Assembly (NCBI GenBank): GCA_036852015.1
Contig: JAANDG010000245.1
Coordinates: 62,001 to 126,000 of the forward strand
DNA from: Pelodera strongyloides
Lineage: Eukaryota > Nematoda > Chromadorea > Rhabditida > Rhabditidae
Direction of reading: 5' to 3'
DNA length: 64,000 nucleotides
In this document: one piece after another, positions 12,541 to 25,900 of the stretch
Layout: each line of letters starts with the position of its first letter
Position numbering within the stretch: position 1 is the first letter of the stretch
Notes under the pieces: model-generated
The model's database searches: none
What the model was told of the DNA's origin: nothing
The model's input: the letters and a program-made list of their open reading frames with translations, nothing else
Program-made: the position numbers and the translations under genes

Positions 12541-14205
12541 CATAACAGACTTCTCCGTTTGTTTGTATTTCTGAACAGGTTCAGTGCAAATCTCTTCCAA
12601 GCGAGCGCGGGCCAAGCTGGTGGACAGAAGCCGATTCCCTCTTCCCTCATTGAAAGGAAAGAGCCAATCTGACCGTTTGCGAAGACGATGAAAGGGAGCG
12701 CTTTGCACCGCGCCCCGCGGTTTATTATCAGATCCTAAACGGTGATCAAATAAAGAAAGCTCGGATTGGCAAAGTTCTCGTCTCTCACCCATACGACCCG
12801 GGTTCGAATCCCGCCCAGTGCTACCATCTTGCAAACATGCCACGGCGTCGGGAATAAAGTTAAGGCGCTCCCCTTGCCTAGCCTTAGGACGGACCTTTCG
12901 CTCTGTATTATCTTCTGTGCCGTCTTCTACCGTCTACTTCACTCTATGGGACACATCGGCTAAGAGACACCGCCTTGGATTGGAGCTAAAAATGAAGATC
13001 CCCGACTTCGAGAGCAAACGGGACCCTGGATTCTACATGCTTAAATCTATGTGTGATGATTGTATGTCTGAATAAAGTGGTATTCACAAAAAAAAAAAAA
13101 AAATTTGAAGGCTGGAGCGCTGGAGGCAGAAACAGCAAACAACTCCTTGAACCATAACAAAACCAAACAATTCAGCAACTAGTCTAAACTCTAACCGGCT
13201 TAAATTTACGCGACAACAGCTTCATATCAGCTTATACGGAAAACAACCAATATGATCAATTACCAAACATAAATTTGCTACTTCGAAAAAACGTTACGTG
13301 GATAGCTAAAATGATTGAGCTGCGCGTTTTTATTTACGGGACTTCCTCTACTAAGGGAGCAACAATCATGTAGATCTGCACCAAATACGAAAATAAAGTG
13401 AGAAAAGTACCTCCTCCGAGGATGCATACCAACGGTTTCTTCATGGGGCCCTTTTCTTGAGCTTTGAGCGAGTCTTGTTTTGTTGATGAGCAATTACAGT
13501 GATCGTCCATAATCATGCAGCGCAGTGTCAACACCGGCAATACATCCTTCCCCGCAATCATATTAAGGCCTGCTATGGAGTCTTGCCCCACATTTCGTGG
13601 CCTAAACAGAACAAACATGACTTGATGATAAACCCCACATGAAGAACACGTCGCGGACTGTAATCGAGAAACGAAACTGCTAGCGAGTAATAACGAAGAA
13701 ACGAAGACAGTAACCAAATTTAAATATAAAACGAAATTTAGAAAAATACAATAAAGCAGGCAAAAAATTGTTAGCAAATTTGTGCCTGTTACTGTAGTTT
13801 AGTGTACAGTACATACACTCTGTACAGTACTTTCGGCGCAAACCGAGGACTAGACTAGAGAATTTTTTTTGGAGTTTACGTAGATTCGCTACGGAAATTA
13901 AAGAAAAATCGCTCACATTACAACAATACATACAACTAAAGATGAATTGCGACTGGCAAACAACAAGTATAAATCATGATACGTTTTACAACGTACAGTT
14001 TCATAACAAACAAGGTGTATTTTATTTGCATTTATTCAAATTAAAGAAAAACAGTACAACATAAAGTAAACAACGGTTCTGGCTTCGAGAAATAAATAGG
14101 GCGCAAGAGAGATATTAACTATCCGGTGAAATTAAATTAAATCGCATATATATTTGTATCTTATCTAGTCATCATCAGAGAAATTTAAGAGAGAGAGTTC
14201 AGACT

Positions 14206-14236
<31 letters not shown>

Positions 14237-15419
14237 TTACGATGACTTTCAGATGAATCCCTATACTTTTTCACTTAAATTACAGGCTGAAATACGGTTG
14301 TTTTGAGAAAACTTAGGAAAACTCCATCTGCTACTAAACAAAGATTTCTCAAAACACTGTATTCCAACTACAAGTTCTATGTATATTCTACACTACTACC
14401 ATGTCACTAACCTAAGTTGCCTTAGAGTGAACACTCCCTACTACGTCCATTGTGGCGTCCTTATAAATGTGCCACCCACCACAATGGCCCGCCAACTAAC
14501 CTCCTCTCCTCCGGTCCAGTTTCTTCGTCACCACCTCTTCCACAAGCCGCACCCGTCCTGCCGCTCCTCGATGACACCAGCCTCCCTTCGTGTCGCCGTT
14601 TGTCGCGGGTCAGACCCGCTCCAGGCCCGGGCCAGCACTTCTGGCCTGTGGTCCAGACCTTACCTCACTTACCCTTTGTCACACCCAGGAAACCCCTTTC
14701 AGGAGGGGTCTTGCCCAGGTCAGCCTCCCGTCTGGGATGCGCTCATTTCTATTTTCCTACCGAGTCATTGCTTGGCTTACCTGGTTAGTCGTCCTTTGAA
14801 TCCACCACCTCGTTGTTCATCGATATCGGCCGGGTTATTGAACTGAAGACCTCTTTTAACGGAAGCTGAAAGGGCAAACTGAGCCTACGACGTATATGAC
14901 CATGTATAACATACCAAAACTATTAAAGAGTGATTTAGTAGAGGCGGAGAGTGCACATCATTATTATAAGACATGATACCATTTCTCACCTCAACTCCTC
15001 ACAGTGTTGTGAGCCAGTCCTCTCCACTCTTCTTGGAAGACGCCAGACACCAGATTGAAAAAATAATACAATATTAGTAACATCGGGAAAAAAACGAAAA
15101 TTCACACAAAATCAAAATCCATGCTACATATCAAACCTACTGGATAGTTTATCCAGGAAACAAAGCACATCTACAAACGATAAGCAGTAAAACTTACATT
15201 ACAGGAAGATTCAGCAAGAAGGCCTGCAGCTTGCAAAGTTCAGGGGTCGCTCGATCGGATTTTGGACCCCCGGATTTGGAGATTTCTAAAACCAAATTCA
15301 AACTCGCGGCATACAGTATAATCAGGGAATTACAGCGGGTATTTAAATTTCCTTTAACTACCGTAGTTACATCGTATAGTGTAGAAAGCCGTTTTATTTT
15401 TTTTGTTCGGAGAGAACTC
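12541..15419 (-). CDS. Unknown protein, four exons in continuous frame (partial, start not found)
   Basis: Not recognised. Exons on the minus strand: 15419-15198, 15031-14990, 13601-13411, 12734-12541, with lengths 222, 42, 191 and 194. Phases match at all three joins and give about 216 residues without a stop. The first exon reads through about 73 codons (for example LYAASLNLVLEISKSGGPKS). Later parts include SIAGLNMIAGKDVLPVLTL and a Cys/His-containing stretch MIMDDHCNCSS, and a basic region ends in QKYKQTEKSVM. No domain is evident. No ATG with context is seen in the first exon, so at least one upstream exon is missing. Continuous frame across four exons is the main evidence that it is real. 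Confidence 0.6.
12757..13103 (+). mobile_element. tRNA-derived SINE with polyA tail
   Basis: An A-box-like TTGGCAAAGTTCTCG (12764) and a perfect B-box GGGTTCGAATCCC (about 12800-12812) form an internal pol III promoter. An unrelated body of about 280 bp follows, then AATAAAG and a run of 15-16 A. It lies antisense in the intron just upstream of the minus-strand exon 12734-12541, about 20 bp from its acceptor. Clear target-site duplications were not found by eye. Confidence 0.75.
14200..14850 (+). repeat. GA-linked interspersed repeat, copy 1
   Basis: Starts with a (GA)n run at 14205-14236, then GACTTTCAGATGAATCCC, CAAGTTCTATGTATATTCTA, and near the end GGGATGCGCTCATTT and ACCGAGTCATTGCTT. 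The same ordered blocks occur at 61930-62640. The long open frame at 14379-14846 is not conserved between the copies. Confidence 0.6.
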
Positions 15420-16426
15420 CTGAAAAGAAGGAATGGTGGTATATAGTTTGTTTATTTTCTTTTATTTCGTGCTTCATTTACACTAGCAATGCGCTGAGGC
15501 CATTCTGCATCTCTACTGATACCGTCACTTTATGCGCCCCTGTTTTAGGTTGCCTTATTAGGAATTTACGCTTAATTTGATCTTGTCTTTGATAGATTCA
15601 TGCTCAGTCTTCACTTCTAACAATAACTTTTTACTTCCTCACAGTCAATTAATCTATTGAATCCATAGTTATTTCTTGCTCGATTACTTTATAATTTATG
15701 AATTCCGACAGTAAGCTGCGCGGTGCCTTGCAGACTTAATCTAAGATACCTTGTTCGTCCCATTATCTCAATATCCGTATGTGGTTGTTATCTATATTTC
15801 GCTGCTAGCCATATTTCCTTTTTGCCATCGAACGATTTGATGCTGTTTTAGTATGTTAGTAGCTGTAGCTCATGTTCATCTAGCTGTTTCAGGTTTCAGA
15901 GGATTTTCGTCCTTCGGTGGTCGGTGGTCTGGATGGCCATGGCCAGAAATGTTGCCTTTTACATCGATTCTACCTGAGTGCTAACGTCTTGTCAATAGCA
16001 CAGTTAGAGTCCACCGACATCTTACCTACATATAAAGAGATGTGAAACCTACACCTACATATAAAGAGGTGCGGACTGATATCACTGCCGATTTTTTTGT
16101 CAATTCTATTTATTATAATATTTACTTTATTAGAATTGATTTTCCTTTATTAGCATTGATTCGGAGCTTGCCTATATGTGTGGGCAGCACATTGGTTACT
16201 GTTACTTTTTAATTGATTCGTTTTGAGAGTTATTTAGATTTGCTTCTTTGCTTTTGCTTGTCATATGCACTATGTTCCTATTTGGCAGGGTGTCGCCCGT
16301 CGAAACTGACACGGTGGCGTCCTTTCGGGCCCCCAAAGACAGAACCCTGGCGACAGGGAGCCAGGCTGCTTTGAAGAGGTAGCGTACTCAGTACTCTTGT
16401 CATACGGGCAACAGGTTACGGTAATT

Positions 16427-16540
16427 GAGGGAGACTCCCTGCCATTTATGAACTGTGGTGAATAGGACTTTTTAAGGCGGGCGACAGCCTGCCATTGAGG
16501 GAAACTCCCTGTCAATATAGGTGTTTGAGGGAAACTCCCT
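16427..16540. repeat. Three copies of a short hairpin sequence GAGGGAAACTCCCT
   Basis: Near-identical 14-bp inverted repeats at 16427-16440 (GAGGGAGACTCCCT), 16497-16510 and 16527-16540. Each can form a 5-bp AGGGA/TCCCT or longer hairpin. They are unrelated to the flanking repeats listed here. Confidence 0.7.
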
Positions 16541-18369
16541 TCCCTGTCAGGAAGGAACAGAGCATAACGGGTCATATGCAGTTATGTGTGCGCATTTGAG
16601 CGTGTGCATACTTTGTTTCATTGATACTGATTTATTTAGGTTTCATGCTTGTCATTGTGGACTTGAAATAGAAATATTGTCAAGGCGTCGACTTGACAGG
16701 AGAAATATTAATGAAAGGACGATATTGATTGAGGTGAGTTGAAGACAAGGAGTCATTTTAAAACATTCCCACTATTCAATATTCACCTGATTCTATCGGT
16801 TTTGTATGAAATAACAAGCCGGTAATTCTATGTCTATTGCTCCTTCCCGTGAGCCGTTTTTTTTTGTTCTCAATTAGTCTCAGTATCAGAATGAGCTTAC
16901 AAATTACCATAATTACCAAGTAATTCATCGGCGTATTTACATTTCTTTGTGTTGATTTGTTTGTGTTTCCGATCCGTTCAAAGAGAGTATCGTTCGTCTG
17001 TGATTGGACTAATAACAAGTAATTTATGACACCGTTTATTTCCAGACGACACAACAGATTGACCAATTGACCTCCCCAGATGCGTATATAACCAGCCTGT
17101 GAGACGCAAAAGGTACACTTGCATACTGTCGAATTCGTGGTTTGTGATTTTGATCGTTCTTTACAGTGTATTTTTTATTATGTCATGCATTGACTATGTT
17201 TTGGAAATCCTACCACTTGCCCACGTGTTCGTTTTTATGTTAAGAGCTGAGGCAGTTACTTTTCTATTCGAAATCTGCCAAGTGTGGGAGTGGGAGTTCT
17301 GTGAATCTTTTTGTAAATCTGACGTTTCATTAATTGTCCCATAGAATCTATCATTTTGTATGTGCGGAGCTGAGAAGTGAGAAGGATAGGCGGAGGTACA
17401 TCCTCTATTGCTCTATTGTGCGGGTGCGCCATACCTTCGCGCTCCCCTGACGCCCCCGCGGTGTTCCCTAGGAGAGTGCGCGGCGCCAATGTACGCTGAT
17501 GACGCGTAGTTTTACGTTTTAGGGTGTTGGGTGGCGTATTTTCAGGGGAACAATTTTGACCTTTTTGTGCTGGCTGCCGTCGTTGATGGCGGAAAACTGT
17601 ATTCGTGATATGGAAGTTTGTATATATGAAGTATCAGGTTGGTGACTCAGTGACTCTCTCCTTTTATTTATAAGGGGTTTGTGATTCTTTTCCTTTTGTT
17701 ACTGTGCGTGTGCTTTCGTGATTTTGATATTTACTTATCGTTCGCAGTGATCATCATGATCGTTGCTCTTAAATAGAGGATTTCTATATTTCTATCAGGT
17801 ACTGAGGTACTCAAGAACTCAAGGATGCTGTAGGCTTTTGCTTATTGATGTTGATGTTTTGATGCGTTTCGTTTTAGTGTGAAATGGTGAAATCAGTAAA
17901 ATGTGACTCAGAGTATTATCATTTTTGTTTAGACTGGTCCCCGTTCGGTTCAATCTACGCAAAATGTATGCACTGTTTCCTGTCTTCGGCACGCCACGCG
18001 TCTCTGTGTAGTTTACCAGGTTATAGGATTTCACATTCCAGTAGCCACTTCATATTATGGGCCCGTGGACGGTAATGGTTGGTTTTTATTTTATTCCTTA
18101 TTGGAAATGGAAATGCATTATTTTGTGACATGTATCCGACTGTAAAAGTTTTTATGCCAGTTTTGGTTTGACCGAAGACCGAATATAAGAAGTATAATGA
18201 AAGATAAAGGAATTAGGAATTTAGCTTTATAATAAGTGAATTGTTGTGCAAAATTAGCATATTCATACACATATGATGAGCACTAGTAAATGAATGAAGT
18301 GCTGATGAATTTATATGTATTATTAATTAAATGGAACAATGGAAGACACGCAGCAGGCTATAAATCCAT

Positions 18370-18525
18370 GCGTAAAATTACGCATCAACCATCTCCGGAT
18401 TGGCTTTGACCATCTCCGGAGGCAAATGCAAATATATAGATTTGGGTGAAACGTATCAGTGGTATTTTACGGTTCGACTCTCAACTAAGCGACCATCTCC
18501 GAAATTACGCACGGAAATTATACCC
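18370..18525. repeat. Repeat C, fullest copy
   Basis: GCGTAAAATTACGCA plus three spaced CCATCTCCGGA/CCATCTCCGAA motifs, ending AATTACGCACGGA, so the two ends are partly inverted. A related shorter copy is at 846-905. Confidence 0.5.
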
Positions 18526-18734
18526 TGACACGCAGGGTTAGCATTTCAACAATCAAATAGAATATTAACGTGGATGTTGATGTATAACCATGAGCTAATA
18601 TTTCATCAAATAATAATAAAAATTTACGCCACAAAAGCGCGCTGCTGTGTTCAGGGGTAGTTCAGTGCACGGTTTCAAAGCTTACGACTAATATTCATAT
18701 TAATATAAATATTCTTACTATTCTTAGTTTACAG

Positions 18735-21700
18735 ATTATGGGAGCAGCTTCATTCGCTCCACTATGGCGGTTGGCTACCCGTGCCAGACGGCGGCTATAA
18801 GGTGTTACGCTAGTTGGACTGTGCCATCATTGGCACCGGCCACCCTATTGTTGACGTGCCCTTTGTGGTCAAGAGAATAACGAAGAAACAAGATGTTGAA
18901 GGTAAGAAGGTTGGATTGTGAATAACTTGCTTATGCGATATGTTGTTTTTGTACGCACTAAGTACGTAGATAAGCTTCCATATGTGTTAGTACTACGACC
19001 GAACTAAAGATAAGAGTATACAGTAATATTTATATAGACATGTACGGTTTACGTTTTCATGATAATGGTACTGTGGATGTGTTTGTGTTTGTGTGTTCTG
19101 ACAATTTAATGTTACATTTATGGCGCGTTCATTTTCAATTGCTCTGAAGTGGGCGGAAGCAATTTCGCACCTTGTTTCTCTTATAGTTTTGTTTTAATGA
19201 TTCAATTGCTAACAAAAATGTTTCCAGATGTTACTTCCTGTTCCTTATTTGAAGTCGAGGGTGCTGGATGCCCCACTGTGTTGACGAACAGGGATATTGT
19301 TCTGTCGTTTGCCTTCAGCTACAAACTACAAGTGCAGGGATGTTTGTAGGTAGGAATCTCGCTGGAATAATAATACGTTTACAATTTACGCCTGGCGTCC
19401 CCGCCGCGCTTTTATTTTATTTACGTAGTTTCTTGCCCTTTCACTAATCATTACGAGGATGGAGTTTAAGCTTCACTTCTCAAATTGCGAAGTTGTATTG
19501 TTTATTGTGTAAGAATGTTCTTGAAATGATAAGATGATTATATGTTTTTAGGAGCGTAACTTGTATACTTTTATTGTATTCATTTCAAACGTGTATCTTT
19601 GTGCGTACGGCGTACCGTTTTGTTTAGCAGAGGTATCTTGTATCGTGGTTAGCATGTATCTGCATCATGTGCGAAGTTGTGATGTGCTTGAGAATTTGAT
19701 ATATACCATTCCCATACACGTAACAGTTTCCAATCCAATCAATCAAATAATTTTTATTCAGGATGCGCACTATGTGAAACCTAGAATGAAATGGAAGATG
19801 GAAGGAGGTTTCAAAATCGATAATCGACGGAATTTGTGAAGGCAAGTACGTGGAGTTCGTGGAGCATGGAGATAGATACTCAAGTTACGGTATGTGTCAT
19901 AGTGTTACTATTATATGTTGAACCTTAGTGAATGGACCGTGTTTAATGAGTACCAAGTACCAACAACTGTTCGACTTCAAGCTACAATGTCTTTATTTGG
20001 TATTGGACATTTGCAGCCTACCGCTGCTCATAATTTTATTTATGTATGGCTTGGCATCTCTCGTTTTATTATTATCCTGTATCTTCGATACTTTGGTTTA
20101 GCGTGGTGAAAGAACTGTACTGCACTTCTGGTAACATGTTTTTCTTTTCCTCCAAGTTATATTCAGATCACTTATTTACGTATGTTACTTTCAGATCACG
20201 GCTGTGCTGATGCTGATGCTAAGCTCGGAGCTCTGGATCGACTAAGGCCTTCGATCGATGTGTGATTGTGATAAGGACGGACGTTCGAATAAAAAAAAAC
20301 GAATACTGGATACTGGGGCGATGTGTATGAATACAGACGGGATACTGAATCTGAATCGACGGTTGGTGTTTCCCTTTACTCATTGCCTTGCTTTGTTTGA
20401 TTTTGATTGCTTTTAATGATTTCGTTTCTTGTGTTATCTTGGTCTTGAGGTATTGGTATTGATCCTATTCTGGACGATTACCGCTCTGTGTCTGATTTTG
20501 AGGCTGCCTATTAGCTATGTAGTCGTTGTCGTTGAGCTCAAACCTCAAGTTCCTTGCCAGCCGTTGTGCCGCATATTATTATTAGCGTACTGTATGAGCA
20601 TGAGACCATACGAATCAAGATCATTTATGTGTGTAAGATTATCGACGTTGGCATTATTTTTATTCTCTCGTTATTTAATCACTAAGGATCACATATCACT
20701 TATGATTTTTATACATTGCAGATATGGTCAATTTCTCCCGCTGCCTACTTTGTCTTTATGTGGATGATCGATTGGAGGCACCTACAGGCCACCATGAATA
20801 TAAGACCGATGTCCTGTGAGTTGGTTTTTCAGGGATTCATTTTATTGTTTCATTGTTTGGTGATTGTTGGTTCGTTTTGTTGTTCAGCTATTTGACCGTT
20901 ATGTTACTGGGCCGTGTCGGCTTGTTATTGCTTATCTTATATTACGCAAGGGGCACTGTATTTCGAGTCTGGAAGTGATATTGGTTCCATTTGTTACTGG
21001 TCGTAATGTTTTCACCTACGCGCAAGCCCGCCTTATTAATACAATGTTTCATAATATATAGATAAGGAGTAAGGGTTTACGTCCGAGCGCAAGTGGCTTA
21101 GCCTGATATTATTAGTGCAATGTTTCGTTACCAATGGATAAACAATACGGATATACATCCAAGTGTAAACTCAAAGTGTGTAAATTGAATTGAATTGAAA
21201 TTGAAACATATAGATGCAGAGTTGACACCCAAGCGGCTAAAATCAATCATTTGTGCAAATTGAAACATATCGATAATTAGTATGCGAAATTGACACCCAA
21301 GAATAAATAAACTGCTTTGCGCAATGTTTCATTTAGATTACCTATACGTTGATAGAATTGCAAGTGCATATTTTTCATAGTGAGTATGCGTGGCAAGTGT
21401 TTAGATTCGTAGTTTGTACTGGGAGGTTAACCCAAATAGAGGGGGTTGACGATTCTTCGTGTTCACCTTTCATTTTTAGGCATCTTCACTTCACTTCTGT
21501 TTTATCAAAGCACGGACACTAAAAGAGTGTTGGATATTGGTCGTGTATGAAGAATGGACAGATGGATTCTAATGGAGATGCGTTCCACGATAAGTTCTAA
21601 TATTTTTTTAATTCATTTTTTCCATGTCATTGTCATACGTATCTCTGTCATATGACATATGCACTATCCATGTCTGACCCACTTGAGTGTCCGTTGAGCG

Positions 21701-22960
21701 TTTCATATGTGAATTGTTGATTTTTGCTTGACGACTTGACGTTATGTAGTTATGATCGTCACAGGACTATGGGTTAGAACCCTTTGTTTTAGGTTATTAT
21801 TTATTACTTTGGTCATGTCATGTGATTGTTATGTTTGTGAATAAGTTTGGTGATAATGAGTACTGTCACTGTGACCAGTTACTGGATTGGTTCCTGTGTC
21901 CGATTCTCACTCACATGCACACGTCATATGTTGTCACTGTTTGTTATATATTGTCAAGTCTAGTTGGTGTCTTATATATAGATGCGTTGATGCGTTGTCT
22001 ACTATTGCCATGTAAAATATATGAATATATTGTCAACTCGCTATATTAAATATACATGTGTTGTCATTGTCTATATTGGCATACTGTATGGTATATGTCG
22101 TTTGTCGTTGTGAAATAAATGTATTTGTTATAATTTCGAGTTGCGTATGGAATTAGTTGTTATTGTTAACGTTCAAATGATATTTGTCCAGTCCAGTTGT
22201 TGTTATTGTGGTTTGTGATAACGATGTTGTGATGATGTTTCTTTGTTTATATTTGTTTGTATTTTCTTTCATAATTTTGGATTAGTGAAGTTGCCGTGGC
22301 TTCTTTACCGTACTATATTAGAAGTTATATTTGAAGCGTGTGTCGTACTATATTAGAAGCGTGTGTCATGTTACTTAGGTGATATGCTTATGAAGCAGCT
22401 GGTGCATCCTGCGCCTGGCTCCTTGGTTGTCTGGATAGTCTTTTAAGAATATCTTTACTTAATAAAACACTCCCAATCTTTCCAGTATCTGTCTTATCTA
22501 TATCATTCTGTGTTTCTCCTTTCCTGCTTAACCTCTATATTCTTTTCCCCTTTTTTCTGTCTATCTATCTCTCATAAGCTATGATTACCGATTTTCGGAG
22601 AAACACATTATTTAGGCTCCTACTGTTACATGTCACTGGGTTCGTGTCCATGTCTGTTGCTCTTAGATTTAGTAGGTTTAGGTTAACTCGCGCGCTGCTT
22701 ATGTAACTGGTACTAGTGCGATAGCATTCTGTCATCAGTATCCGTTACGATCCGTTACGTACTCACCGCCGTATTCATGTTATGTGTGCACCTCCGTATT
22801 TGTGCTTTCTTTAGTTTTTAATAATTTCTCATGTCTCACTCATCAATGACCTTCTCCTATGTGTGTGTATCCATTTATATTTTACTTATTTACCCTTACC
22901 GTCGTTTATGCGATGCGCGTTAATTTCGCGTATCTTAATGCTTTTCATTTAGAGTCGTCA
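18735..22960 (+). other. Possible spliced non-coding transcript / coding-poor region
   Basis: Several exon-like segments with good acceptors on the plus strand: 18735-18901 (TTTACAG acceptor, GAAG|GTAAG donor), and segments starting near 19229, 19762, 20196 and 20723. None has a shared reading frame; the first encodes only MGAASFAPLWRLATRARRRL then a stop. The rest is T-rich low-information DNA. Confidence 0.25.
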
Positions 22961-22966
22961 TTCACA

Positions 22967-25900
22967 ATGGCGACGATCAACGCTGGAAATGGAGGAGGAC
23001 AGGGAGCCCAGGGAGGACAAGGACCGGTGCGGCAGAGCCCGCGGCTTGCTCGTCAGGCCCTGCTTAGAGCCCCCATTGACCACGTGGGGGTTCAAGCAGT
23101 GGGAGACGAGTTTAGCAGGGTAGGTATCTATTATTAATTGATTAAAGTGATTGATTGACTACGGGGAAAAAACCAGGTGGTGACTGATTCGTGACTGGTT
23201 CGTCGCCATTTGGTGACTATTTGTTGATGGTTTTCGATGAAAACTTGAGTCACATGGTCACTGGTCACGAAGTGATCACCTAATGGCAATTGGCTGGCCT
23301 ACTAAAAAGCACTGTGTGAAACGTAGTTGAAACGGACGTTCTATAAGATATCGTCGTAATTTTAGCAGCGTAATTTCCGCTGGTAAATGAGAGTGTTTGG
23401 AGTTGGTTTCTTTGTACCCTACTGATAGGACCGCTTAATAAAACAGCATTTGCTATTGCTTCCGGTGGTAGTCAAAGCCAATCCGGAGGTGGCCCGTGCT
23501 TCTTGTTACGCACCAACTTATACCCAGTGTTCTAGGCTCGCGTCTACCCGGAGCCGGTGGAGTGCTGCCTTAACGCCGACCGCACCTTCGTTGGTGTTTG
23601 GTCGGCTCGAGGCGGCCTCCTAGCCCGCGCCCTATTCCATCCGGGCGCGGTGCAGGCGGACGTGGTAAGTGATGATTGTGATAATTTATAGGAATTAGCT
23701 TGTTTTCTTTATAGTTAGTTTGATGGGCAATTTATTCATATTTTGCACGCTCCATTAATGGGGTAGATAGATGTATTTCCGTGCACATTTGATTCGAGTG
23801 CCTCATGTGTTGTCAATTTTGGTTGAGATTTGTGCTCGAAACATCTGTACGCGGAAATATATTGTCGTTTCTTATTCTTCCATTTATTGCTATTTTTAGA
23901 GCCGGGCAGCTCGGAGCCTGAGGCACCTGGTGGTGGTGGCCCACACCTACCTCACCACTGCTGGTGCTCAGGTGGGAAACCCCAAAGAGCTGGGACTGGC
24001 CAAATCGGCGCTGAAGAGGGTAAGCACTTGAAGAATTCAAATACCTTTTTTTACCAAACCAAACCATAGCATAAAGTCGTTGTAGAAACGGCCGACGAAA
24101 CCACCATCTGAATTAGCGTATTGCGCGCAGATGGGTGGTGGTATGAAGCTCGTAGCCATACCACCGTAGCGATCAGAATAGTAATATTGGTGAAAATCAG
24201 AAACGTATCATAAATAGATACAATTTTGGGTAACAACATGTAAATTTGGATGGTGGCTTTGAGCTTTGCCCGACAAGTGTTTTGCCCTGTACACAAGTTG
24301 TACCATTTCTTTATGCAAGATCTGCAAGCAATGTTAACGTATGGGGACATCTCTCCAAATCAGTGCTAACTGCTTGTTTTTACCATTATTGACATAATTC
24401 TCATGTTAGAGAGCTTGTTCATAATTGCACGTGTCTACTTTATTTAAGACTAATACTTTGCATTTAGCTTGGCGACAAGTACTCGCCGACCCTGCATCTC
24501 TCTGCTAGGTCGGCAGTCTTGGTCGCCGACCTCCCGGCGTTCTGGAGGAGCGTTTGCGATGCGGCGGCGCAGATGGACAGGGAGAACGACCAACTCGTAA
24601 GTTCTTTTGATCCTTGATCTTTATATTAGATGGGGTTCTTATGGCCATGGCCATGTGACCAGTGTGTTGAATTACGATGCTACGCACATGGTTCACTTAT
24701 GACATATGACTTAATAATAAAGGTTTTGTTGGTTAACAATCCAACTTGTGACTTATAACCCGATTTATGGCTAGGTGTCATGCAAGCGTACACGGACACA
24801 TTCAAAAATTCGCGAACCACCACCTCCGGCTCACCGAGGTTTATTATCATCATCTCATTTGTGTTCGTTTAGCACACTCTCTGCCTCGCCGACGCAAACG
24901 GCCCTCCAGTGCCGTTCTTCATGACCCAGGCCCTAGCTCTCCCCAACCCCGCCCCACCACAGCCACCTCAAGCTCCGCGTAAGTTTTTCCTGTTGTTTAC
25001 ATCTTAGCGCTATACTTTTGATGGTAAACTGGGGCTTTGAGCGCTATGTTTCATGCAAATGTAGGCGTTTTAAATTGGTTCCGAAGGAGTTTTAATCGTT
25101 TGCATCCTTTTGGTTATTAGCCTATTGGTGAAATTTCGATGTTAACAAGCAGCTACGCATAGCATAATAAATAAACAAATAAACGTGTTGACGAACTGGT
25201 CGAGGCGCTATTTTTCACACACCATTCGAAGCGCCATGTTTCGCTAGACAACTTAAATTGGTTCTGGAGATGCGTGTGATAACACCATGTTTCACCAAAT
25301 TACCTTAATAATAAAAAGAAACTTAGGTAAAACATAGGATGTGAAAGAGTAAACAGGTAGAGATTGACAAGTGCAAATAAGTAGACAAAATTGACATACA
25401 CCTATTAAAACAACAGTGACAATATACGTCGCAAGTCGCAATTCCGGAAATCATAAGTTGTAATGATTTCCAAAGTTGGGTCAGACCAACCGCAGTGTGT
25501 CATTTTACGCATTGGGTTACGTTCATGATTCGTTAATTGTCTTGCTTTACTTACTGATTGCGCGCACGAAATGAAGTATAGGGTATGCACTGTAGTTTCT
25601 GAGGGCTACCTATAAGTACGGTATTTCAAGTGTACTGTATTTCGGATTCTGTCGTAGTTTAGGAGGAAGCGCTTTCATGTATATTTGGTTATTTTCCATA
25701 TGAACGGTATGCGGATAAACTTAGCTACGGCCCAGTACATACAGACTGGGAAAGGCAAATACTGTTTAACCAATACCTTTTAGTTCCCGTGCCCCAGCCC
25801 GCTCCCGCTCCCCTTCCCGTCCCCGTCCGACCTCCCGTTGTCCCCGTCCGTCCCCCTCCGCAAGCCAACATCCTGCCACCTCCTGGTATGTGATCTTATG

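Larger units (their letters stand above)
15420..18730. other. Non-coding stretch with short repeats
   Basis: No convincing gene. It holds a local duplication (CCTACATATAAAGAG, about 16026 and 16052) and a GC-richer block at 16260-16580. Short open frames on both strands lack splice or coding support. Confidence 0.5.

Noticed and set aside
12800..12812. Genuine tRNA gene at the B-box
   Set aside because: No acceptor stem closing the unit; polyA tail and body point to a SINE.
14379..14846. 155-codon open frame on the plus strand
   Set aside because: It lies in an interspersed repeat whose second copy at 62 kb does not keep the frame.
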